From Clostridiales bacterium (lineage in GTDB: Bacteria; Bacillota_A; Clostridia; Saccharofermentanales; Saccharofermentanaceae), in assembly GCA_017649745.1 (NCBI GenBank), contig JAGCGE010000082.1, positions 1-13,427 on the forward strand: a stretch of 13,427 nucleotides of DNA, read 5' to 3'. The notes under the pieces are model-generated. The model was given only the letters and a program-made list of their open reading frames with translations, ran no database searches and was not told the origin of the DNA. The position numbers were made by a program, and so were the translations under genes. Below, piece after piece: positions 8,495 through 13,427 of this stretch. The first letter of the stretch is position 1; each line of letters opens with the position of its first letter.

Positions 8495-9085
8495 TCAAAA
8501 CATATTCTTACGCAGTCTCATAAGATACAACAACATATTAAGGAGTATGTGAGTTGCAGCGCCTACGAGCACGTACAACAGATAAAGCACGATCCCAAGC
8601 GGATATAATATCCATACAACAAGGGCAACTCCGAACACCGAATCTGCCTGATCAAGGAAAACAAAGAATCCTTTCCAGAATCCTTTCATCGTCTTGCCCG
8701 GAGTTATATCGAGCCTTCTCTTAAGAAAGCTGTTCGGGAGCTCGAAAAGAGAATATCCGAGACCCAGAAGTACTCCGATGATAAGATTAAAGACTATGGT
8801 ATTCTCATGTTCCTGATAGAAAAAATCCAGATCTGCAAGCGTCTTATTAAGGCAGATAAAACCCCACAAAACACTGAACAGCGTATTAAAGATAATGTAA
8901 CCTATAAGCCCCTTCCAGGTCTTGTTATCTCCGAAGATCCTTCGTCCGTCAACAAAGTTCTTCCCATTATCGATCGGTCTCGCGAGTGACTTCAATATTG
9001 GCAGCTTACACCAAAGCATTACCATTATTCCCGCCAGTATCGTCGGAACCAACGTTACATACATCATTAATACATATCTGAGCAT
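8495..9085 (-). CDS. CarS-like CDP-lipid synthase (CTP:phosphatidate cytidylyltransferase superfamily)
   Basis: This 196-residue protein has about five membrane helices. It shows the conserved blocks of the CDP-archaeol synthase (CarS, DUF46) family: FGDNKTWKG at residues 51-59, NSFLKRRLDITPG at 118-130 and FLDQADSVFG at 143-151, with Lys122, Arg123, Arg124, Asp145 and Asp148 as likely nucleotide and metal ligands. The family uses CTP to activate a lipid phosphate, giving a CDP-lipid and diphosphate. In archaea the substrate is an unsaturated archaetidic acid. In bacteria, members could act on phosphatidic acid or another lipid phosphate. Glu115 stands where archaeal enzymes usually have an Asp before the S-F-x-K-R-R block. 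It is the first gene of the operon, with GAGGTAAGG before the ATG and a good promoter about 60 nt upstream. Its product would feed the PssA-type enzyme downstream. Confidence 0.85.
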   Translation of the reverse strand: MLRYVLMMYVTLVPTILAGIMVMLWCKLPILKSLARPIDNGKNFVDGRRIFGDNKTWKGLIGYIIFNTLFSVLWGFICLNKTLADLDFFYQEHENTIVFNLIIGVLLGLGYSLFELPNSFLKRRLDITPGKTMKGFWKGFFVFLDQADSVFGVALVVWILYPLGIVLYLLYVLVGAATHILLNMLLYLMRLRKNMF

Positions 9086-9144
9086 TGCCTTACCTCAACT
9101 CCAAATATCGTATCACACTTACTCCGAATTTATTAGTTATCTTC

Positions 9145-9172
9145 ATAATATCATCGATACTTTGATAGTCAA
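9145..9172 (-). promoter_or_regulatory. Sigma-A-type promoter of the lipid operon
   Basis: On the minus strand TTGACT (9172-9167) and TATTAT (9150-9145) are separated by 16 nt, a good match to the housekeeping promoter. Transcription would begin near 9138, giving a leader of about 50 nt before the CarS-like gene. No other convincing promoter is seen between the eight genes downstream, which supports a single transcript. Confidence 0.6.
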
Positions 9173-9212
9173 AGTAATTTTGTGGCAAATCTGTAATATC
9201 GTTTTATCCACC

Positions 9213-9296
9213 GCGTGGACCAGATCCTCTCCAGAGACGATTAAGTCCACAATACCGTGGACTTTCCCTGCGTTTTCAAGGCATTTGGTCCACGGA
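9213..9296. repeat. Tandem structured repeat, unit A
   Basis: This unit contains four alternating complementary hexamers: GTGGAC at 9215, GTCCAC at 9245, GTGGAC at 9257 and GTCCAC at 9288. The inner pair makes an 8-bp hairpin (AAGTCCAC/GTGGACTT, 6-nt loop, 9243-9264). The outer CGTGGACC (9214-9221) pairs with GGTCCACG (9287-9294), giving a nested stem. An alternative fold pairs the first element with the second and the third with the fourth. The unit ends with a 17-nt block (9280-9296) identical to one in unit B. Neither strand has a T-run after the hairpin, so it is not an ordinary terminator. It has no coding potential that I can see. Confidence 0.8.
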
Positions 9297-9337
9297 GCAA
9301 GGAATTATTACACTCAAGTTGAACAAAATCGTTGTTT

Positions 9338-9422
9338 GCGTGGACCTGCAGGCTTCTACAGAGGGTTTAAGTCCACGGTTTCGTGGACTTTATTGCTTCA
9401 TAAATGGCATTTGGTCCACGGA
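9338..9422. repeat. Tandem structured repeat, unit B
   Basis: This is a second copy of unit A displaced by about 126 bp, with hexamers at 9340, 9371, 9383 and 9414. The shared blocks are GCGTGGACC, TCTnCAGAG, TTAAGTCCAC, GTGGACTTT and GGCATTTGGTCCACGGA. The segments between them differ in sequence but keep nearly the same length. The inner hairpin here is a 9-bp perfect stem with a 4-nt loop (9369-9390). A poorer match, CATTGGGTCCGTTAGG near 9455-9470, may be a decayed third end beside the esterase stop codon. Confidence 0.8.
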
Positions 9423-9472
9423 CTGCAGGAACGGTCGTTTTCGTTTCTGAAGAACATTGGGTCCGTTAGGGC

Positions 9473-11068
9473 TTATTTTCGAGAGAACTGAGAGATAAAC
9501 TTCCAGGCCTGTGCGCATGTATGAGCACGACACTCATGGCCCTGACCGCTGATGCTGCCGAAGACTGTGCTATATACTCCGTCTTCATTCTCGAAATAGT
9601 TAAGCGTGAGGACACTGTCCCTGCTCTTGTCTTCTATCTTCTCGATCTTATCGCCGTCGATACCCCAGATCTTGTTCTTCCAGGAGGACTGATCTTCAAA
9701 GGTCACGTTGTATGGCGTCTTGAGGCGGTTAACTTCGAATACATATCTTGTTCTGTCCCAGCACTTGTGCTCCTGGAAAGGAAGCTCCGGAAGAGGAGTG
9801 ATCTCACCGCCCGTATAAAAGATCGGAACGCTTACGTTCTTATTGATCTCCACAGGTGCCTTCTTACCGTAAACATTGTCACCTACTTCAAACGTCGCAT
9901 CGTTAGGTGCAAGAGCTGCGAAATACTGAGGATACTCCTGATAAAGATCCCAGCACTTACATCCGCCCATCGAAAAACCACTCGCATAGACTCGTGATCC
10001 ATCGACAGGATAGATCTTCTTAAGATCTTCAAGAAGTTCGATCGTCTCAGTTGCAGTGCTGTTGAGATGATTCTCGACAGAAACAATGAGCACATCATTT
10101 TGGGATGCAACATCGACCCAACGCGACTCATACATTATGTAGAATGCAGAATCTCCGCCGCCGTGGAATACCAGGAGAAACGGCACTTTGGGATTATCAA
10201 GAAGCCCCTTCCTGTAGTAAGCAACGTAACCGATCTTGTGAGATGTTGTATCCTTATCGTCACCGCAATTATCAGGCGATGTCTTAACTTCAACATAGCC
10301 CGGCTCTTCAATAAGGTTCATCGAATTAAGATCAGGATTGATCTCCTGATTGCCGCACCAACGCTTGAACTTTACAAGGAATGAATAGAAATCATTTTCA
10401 AAGTTAAGCTCCGACTTTATAAGAACATCATCGCACTGCTTCTTAAGATATGCGTTGATCTCATCGCTGTTGCCGACAGACACGACAGGTATATCACGTC
10501 TTCCGATATCAGGCATAACGCTTAAGTTTTCGAGCACGACTGATGCAGGTGTTATCTCGCCCGGTCCCCAGAGGAACTCGCCCTCGTATGTTTTCAAAAG
10601 GTATCGCGCGATGTGATCGGCTGCCTTGCCCCTGCCGTATACACATGTCCTGAAGATCGCGCCTCTTATAAAACAGTCGCCCCACTGCCCTGTGAACCTG
10701 TCTTTGCTCGTGACGACTCCGTCTTTGTAATACTGATGTATCCTCGAGTTTGCTATGACGTCTCTGAAAAGACTTTCAGGTGCGTCGTCCCATCCGTTTT
10801 CCGGATAGATAAAGACAACGCTTGAAGAATAGTCGCGGGCTATTTTCGAGAAGCCCATGCTGTCAGAAAAATTGACTGCTTCTTCCTGTGTAAGATCCTT
10901 CTCGGAAAAGACGAGAAGATATGGTGCTTTGTAACCGAAATTAACTACGCCCTCGAGCTTGTTGGGAGTCTCTACAAGGACCTTAGCCTTGAACGGACCA
11001 AAGTCATTCTCCCAGAATTTCCTGCCTTCGCCAAGCTCTTTGATGAGCGGCATTTCCTTCATACCCAT
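9473..11068 (-). CDS. PHB-depolymerase-like alpha/beta-hydrolase (esterase) with an extra N-terminal domain
   Basis: This 531-residue protein is probably cytosolic, with no signal peptide. The C-terminal half (about 245-531) is an alpha/beta-hydrolase of the polyhydroxybutyrate-depolymerase/feruloyl-esterase type. It has the oxyanion strand FLLVFHGGGD, the nucleophile elbow SGFSMGG with Ser366, a possible acid Glu422 in YTGGEITPLPE and the general base His511 in GQGHECR. The N-terminal half (about 1-230) looks like a decayed copy of the same fold, with strands APYLLVFSEKD and SVVFIYPENGWDDAP and an elbow-like VYGRGKAADHI where no Ser is present. The ester substrate is unknown. The frame is open up to 11158, but AAGGAG 8 nt before the ATG at 11068 and a promoter just upstream fix this start. 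The gene is separated from its neighbours by a terminator before it and the repeat region after it, so it is probably monocistronic. Confidence 0.8.
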   Translation of the reverse strand: MGMKEMPLIKELGEGRKFWENDFGPFKAKVLVETPNKLEGVVNFGYKAPYLLVFSEKDLTQEEAVNFSDSMGFSKIARDYSSSVVFIYPENGWDDAPESLFRDVIANSRIHQYYKDGVVTSKDRFTGQWGDCFIRGAIFRTCVYGRGKAADHIARYLLKTYEGEFLWGPGEITPASVVLENLSVMPDIGRRDIPVVSVGNSDEINAYLKKQCDDVLIKSELNFENDFYSFLVKFKRWCGNQEINPDLNSMNLIEEPGYVEVKTSPDNCGDDKDTTSHKIGYVAYYRKGLLDNPKVPFLLVFHGGGDSAFYIMYESRWVDVASQNDVLIVSVENHLNSTATETIELLEDLKKIYPVDGSRVYASGFSMGGCKCWDLYQEYPQYFAALAPNDATFEVGDNVYGKKAPVEINKNVSVPIFYTGGEITPLPELPFQEHKCWDRTRYVFEVNRLKTPYNVTFEDQSSWKNKIWGIDGDKIEKIEDKSRDSVLTLNYFENEDGVYSTVFGSISGQGHECRAHTCAQAWKFISQFSRK

Positions 11069-11076
11069 AACAATAT

Positions 11077-11082
11077 CTCCTT
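11077..11082 (-). promoter_or_regulatory. Ribosome binding site of the esterase gene
   Basis: The minus strand has AAGGAG, then an 8-nt spacer, then the ATG at 11068. The site decides this start against the longer open frame beginning at 11158, whose start lies upstream of the predicted promoter. Confidence 0.75.
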
Positions 11083-11099
11083 TTGAATTGCTATCGATA

Positions 11100-11108
11100 A
11101 TTATAACA
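11100..11108 (-). promoter_or_regulatory. Extended -10 promoter of the esterase gene
   Basis: The minus strand reads TGTTATAAT, an extended -10 element with the consensus TATAAT. The -35 region would fall inside the terminator stem of the upstream gene and is poor, as is common when TGn is present. Transcription would begin near 11093, leaving a short leader that holds the AAGGAG site. Confidence 0.55.
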
Positions 11109-11109
11109 T

Positions 11110-11143
11110 TAAAAATCCGGCCTATGGGACTACCATAAGCCGG
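11110..11143 (-). terminator. Intrinsic terminator of the CPBP protease gene
   Basis: The stem pairs 11117-11127 with 11133-11143: ten base pairs with one C/A mismatch and a 5-nt loop, starting CCGGC and closing GCCGG. On the minus strand it is followed by ATTTTTAA. It lies about 55 nt after the protease stop codon and directly before the esterase promoter. Confidence 0.85.
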
Positions 11144-11197
11144 CAAAACAACAAACACTATATAGTCTAAGACTTAAGAAAGTCTTTTTGGTCTGTA

Positions 11198-12166
11198 TTA
11201 GAATAAAACAACGAGTGTAATACCTGCTGCGAGCATAAGAACTGAGAACGGAAGAGCGATAAGGATCCTCTTGCCCATGCTCATGATCTTTGTCTCACCG
11301 CCGTCAGAGATCTGCTTCTGACGCATGATAAGGTGTGAACCAAGAGCGATAAAGATAGGTGCTGAACATAACAAGATTGCCAAGATACCTGTGCTTCCCC
11401 ATGTGAATGATGAAGCTGCTTCTGCACTTTCTGCTTCTGCTGCTGCCTTGAGTACATCTGAATCAAGAAGGGCGTTACAGATTGTTGAGATTCCTATCGT
11501 TACGAAATTGTTGATAAAGTGCATGAGCACTGAAAGGATGATATTGTTACGCTTGATAACGAGGAATGCCATGATGGATCCCATGGTGAATGTATTAACG
11601 AATCTGACAGGATCTGTGTGCATAAGACCGAAACAGAGACCAACTCCAAAGATCATGAACCATTCCTTCTTACTGCCTTTTAAGCTGTTGAGGATAGCTC
11701 CTCTTGCAATTGCTTCCTCACAGATAGGAGGACAGATTACAGAGAACAGAAATACCAGGAAGAACGCACCGCTCGTGATACTGGTCATGGAGCTTGTTAC
11801 GCCGTCATATGATTCAGGGAAGATAACGCTTGCGGCACAGATCGATACGAGACCTGCCATAAGTCCGCCCATCCACATAAGAAGCATACCAAAGAAGTCT
11901 CTGGCTTTTACTTTCCCTACCGGGAAGACCTCCTTAAGCGGTGTTTTCTTGAGAAGGCAGACCGTAAGTGCTTCAAGAAGGAGTCCGCCTTGGATTACGG
12001 CAAGGCCCCAGATCCCAATGTAGTTCATCGTTAAGCTTCCGCCGATGATGATCACAAGTGCTATGGCCAAAAGGATTATCGTTTCCCAAGGTCTCCATCG
12101 TTTCTGTGTGCTTACTAGTGTTGACATAGTTTTCTTCATAACCTTTCTTTCGTTTGATGAGTCCAT
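11198..12166 (-). CDS. CPBP-family (CAAX/Abi-type) intramembrane metalloprotease
   Basis: This 322-residue protein has about eight membrane helices. It carries the three motifs of the CPBP glutamic protease family: E150-E151-A-I-A-R in the first, FGLMH183 in the second and H216-F-I-N-N220 in the third. These residues form the active site within the membrane in Rce1-type enzymes. Bacterial members have been linked to prenyl-protein processing, bacteriocin self-immunity and signalling; nothing here selects among these. A roughly 25-residue stretch rich in Ala, Glu and Ser (SDVLKAAAEAESAEAASSF) forms a loop near the third motif. The start is uncertain. The ATG at 12166 has no ribosome site, while the ATG at 12139 follows GAAAGG very closely and would fit a TATATT -10-like element at 12184-12189. 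The gene stands alone, ending in its own terminator. Confidence 0.85.
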   Translation of the reverse strand: MDSSNERKVMKKTMSTLVSTQKRWRPWETIILLAIALVIIIGGSLTMNYIGIWGLAVIQGGLLLEALTVCLLKKTPLKEVFPVGKVKARDFFGMLLMWMGGLMAGLVSICAASVIFPESYDGVTSSMTSITSGAFFLVFLFSVICPPICEEAIARGAILNSLKGSKKEWFMIFGVGLCFGLMHTDPVRFVNTFTMGSIMAFLVIKRNNIILSVLMHFINNFVTIGISTICNALLDSDVLKAAAEAESAEAASSFTWGSTGILAILLCSAPIFIALGSHLIMRQKQISDGGETKIMSMGKRILIALPFSVLMLAAGITLVVLF

Positions 12167-12259
12167 CTTACAAGTCGGAAGTAAATATATCTTCTCGAAA
12201 AGGCTAAGAACTCCTACAGAAAGATTAAAGAAAAGTTTAAGGCTGTTTTCTTGACGAAA

Positions 12260-12317
12260 ACTATAAACGACTATAAACGACTATAAAAGAATATAAAAAC
12301 TATAAAGGACTATAAAA
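12260..12317. repeat. Six helically phased ~10-bp direct repeats
   Basis: Six units start at 12260, 12270, 12280, 12290, 12299 and 12309. The first two are ACTATAAACG and the rest vary (ACTATAAAAG, AATATAAAA, ACTATAAAGG, ACTATAAAA). The spacing of 9-10 bp puts each unit on the same face of the helix. TTGACG at 12251-12256 precedes the array and could be a -35 element, with the first or second TATAAA of the repeats as -10, although the spacing is not ideal. The fifth unit supplies AAAGGA, a ribosome site 8 nt before the ATG at 12318. Confidence 0.8.
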
Positions 12318-12611
12318 ATGGCAAAGAACAATCCGTATTCTCTGATGTTTGGTAAAGCGCCCATGCAGGTCATCCCGAGATCCGTATTAACGGAAGAGGT
12401 CTGCAGCATGTTCATGTCGGAACAGCCGTCTCAGCAGATCTACATGATCACAGGAGTCAGCTTACTGAATTTCTTATATGAAACACCGCAAACGATATTG
12501 CACTCCAAGAGAAACGATGGCTGTAAGGCGTCTTTTCATGTATTCTTCGTCATTCATATTATTCTTTTCCTCTTGAAACCCATTCTGCAAGTTTATGCTA
12601 ACAATGTGTAG
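12318..12611 (+). pseudogene. Truncated AAA-type ATPase gene, N-terminal remnant
   Basis: The first 47 residues start MAKNNPYSLMFGKAPMQVIP and end SQQIYMITGV. They closely resemble the N-terminus of a clostridial AAA-type ATP-binding protein family in which ITGV is followed at once by the Walker A loop (RGSGKT). Here the match stops at 12458 and the frame goes on as SLLNFLYETPQ with no Walker A, then ends at 12611. The protein can therefore not bind ATP as its relatives do. A ribosome site (AAAGGA, 8 nt spacer) and a possible promoter are kept, so a 97-residue product could still be made. The break looks like deletion or insertion rather than a single frameshift, because I find no continuation of the ATPase downstream in any forward frame. 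This is the only plus-strand gene in the window. Family recognition is from memory of the motif. Confidence 0.6.
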
Positions 12612-12802
12612 GACTCTCTCCCTACTTAATTGCCGTAAAACTTGGTTGTGTAGGGCTAACTGTCTTAAAATCACAGCATATATGCCAATGTTTTCCAACA
12701 ATATCTTCAAAAATGAAATCTATGTTGGGGGACGGCCTTGAAAAAAGCTGAAAAAAACCAACATAGATGCGCATTTTAATCAAAAGGTAGGAGTATAAAA
12801 CC
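12612..12802. other. Non-coding remnant with an inverted repeat, origin unknown
   Basis: No convincing gene lies here. ATCTATGTTGG (12718-12728) and CCAACATAGAT (12758-12768) form an 11-bp perfect inverted repeat around a 29-nt purine-rich spacer. GTGTAGG occurs twice (12606-12612, 12648-12654) with CCTAC between (12621-12625), so two small hairpins compete. Short minus-strand frames cross the region, but none has a recognisable motif. The stretch may be a decayed mobile-element end joined to the broken ATPase gene. Confidence 0.4.
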
Positions 12803-12810
12803 ACTTGAAC

Positions 12811-12840
12811 AAAAAAGCCTGTCTCACGTTTGTGAGACAG
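12811..12840 (-). terminator. Intrinsic terminator of the acidic-protein gene
   Basis: CTGTCTCAC (12819-12827) pairs perfectly over 9 bp with GTGAGACAG (12832-12840) around the loop GTTT. On the minus strand it is followed by GCTTTTTTG. It lies about 30 nt after the stop codon at 12870. Confidence 0.9.
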
Positions 12841-12869
12841 ACTCGTTGATCTTCATTGATGTAAAAAAA

Positions 12870-13427
12870 TTAAACGTCTGCAAGTATCGTCTTGAGCACA
12901 TAAGCCTTAATGTCGTCAGCATTCTCGAGGATATAATCCTTAAGAGAATATGTGTCGAACGCCGGTTCTGTCGGTGTAGGTGTCGGAGTCGCTTCTTCCT
13001 CGTCCTCATCATAATATTCCGGCCACTCGCTCCACATATCAAGCTCTGCGGAGATGATAACGTTACCGTCAAGATAGTTCATCCAGATTATTCCTACATC
13101 ACACACATCAGGTTCCTGAGAGATGAACCAGTTGTCTCCCTCTTCACTGATCCCCTGGTAGTTCTTGCTTCGATCATACAAACTCTCATATTTTTCCTTC
13201 GCTTCGGCCGAGCTATCGAAGACCCAGAAAAGAAGATAATCACGAGGATCCTTCTCTTCTCCGCGGTAAGTTATCTGGAGAATTGCTGTTCCGTTTTCAT
13301 CTCTTTTCCAGATATCATAAGTATCATTAAGTACCTTAACATGTTTGCTATCATCAACCTTACAATCAGTTGCGTACTTTATATTCTTTTTTTCTCTTTC
13401 GTCATCATCTTCGTCATCATCATCTTC
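12870..13427 (-). CDS. Acidic protein of unknown function, C-terminal part
   Basis: The frame is open from the right window edge to the stop at 12870, so the last 185 residues are seen and the N-terminus lies outside. The first Met-like codon inside the window (TTG at 13181) is not a believable start, because the frame upstream stays coding in character. The visible part begins with a run of Asp and Glu (EDDDDEDDDEREKK) and continues with a folded domain of about 110 residues containing TAILQITYRG, DYLLFWVFDSS and VGIIWMNYLDGNVIISAEL. A linker, EEEATPTPTPTEP, then leads to a 30-residue helical tail. The acidic stretch and TP linker are typical of surface or secreted lipoproteins, but a signal peptide cannot be checked here. 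I do not recognise the family. A strong terminator follows. Confidence 0.75.
   Translation of the reverse strand, partial: EDDDDEDDDEREKKNIKYATDCKVDDSKHVKVLNDTYDIWKRDENGTAILQITYRGEEKDPRDYLLFWVFDSSAEAKEKYESLYDRSKNYQGISEEGDNWFISQEPDVCDVGIIWMNYLDGNVIISAELDMWSEWPEYYDEDEEEATPTPTPTEPAFDTYSLKDYILENADDIKAYVLKTILADV

Noticed and set aside
9086..9144. A riboswitch in the leader of the lipid operon
   Set aside because: The predicted leader is only about 50 nt and has no conserved aptamer or expression platform that I can recognise.
9243..9390. Inner hairpins of the tandem repeats as intrinsic terminators of the esterase gene
   Set aside because: The stems are strong, but the minus strand continues AATCG or AAACCC after them, with no T-run.
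11169..11186. Short hairpin AAGACTT/AAGTCTT followed by T residues on the plus strand
   Set aside because: It could look like a plus-strand terminator, but no plus-strand gene ends there, the stem is AT-rich and only 7 bp, and the minus strand has no T-run after it.
12260..12317. The repeat array as a CRISPR array
   Set aside because: The units are about 10 bp and directly adjacent with no spacers.
12474..12804. Small minus-strand frames (12474-12710 and 12622-12804) as genes or transposase pieces
   Set aside because: They overlap each other, show no recognisable transposase or other motif and have no ribosome site; the DNA looks like decayed non-coding sequence.

Overview
The window looks like part of a low-to-moderate GC Bacillota (Clostridia-like) chromosome. 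I base this on strong GGAGG-type ribosome sites, tightly packed genes, the protein families present and a clostridial style of phosphatidylserine synthase. The exact lineage cannot be fixed from sequence reading alone. All intact genes are on the minus strand, so transcription runs from high to low coordinates.

Right end (12870-13427): the C-terminal part of an unrecognised acidic protein runs off the window edge and is followed by a clear intrinsic terminator. Next comes a disturbed stretch (about 12250-12800). It holds six helically phased 10-bp repeats, the first 47 codons of an AAA-type ATPase that breaks off just before its Walker A loop, and an unexplained AT-rich remnant with an inverted repeat. 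Then come a CPBP/CAAX-type membrane protease (11198-12166) with its own terminator and a cytosolic PHB-depolymerase-like esterase (9473-11068) with its own extended -10 promoter. The next intergenic region (9086-9472) carries two tandem ~126-bp units built from eight alternating GTGGAC/GTCCAC elements, then a good sigma-A-like promoter.

Left two thirds (9085 to 1): eight genes read from that promoter, with gaps of 8 nt or less or short overlaps. In order they are a CarS-like CDP-lipid synthase, a PEP-synthase-like phosphotransferase, a CDP-alcohol phosphatidyltransferase (PssA type), phosphatidylserine decarboxylase, a UbiA-type prenyltransferase, a second PEP-synthase-like phosphotransferase, a YghO-like GNAT acyltransferase and an AMP-dependent acyl ligase that runs off the left edge. 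CTP activation, serine transfer and decarboxylation would give an ethanolamine-type phospholipid. The UbiA member and the CarS (rather than CdsA) type of cytidylyltransferase parallel the archaeal lipid pathway. The two PEP-synthase-like enzymes lack the PEP-binding barrel and have the layout of phosphotransferases such as rifampin phosphotransferase, so they may phosphorylate a lipid alcohol. The GNAT and ligase could add an acyl group. This cluster is the main candidate for an undescribed system; its product cannot be read from sequence.
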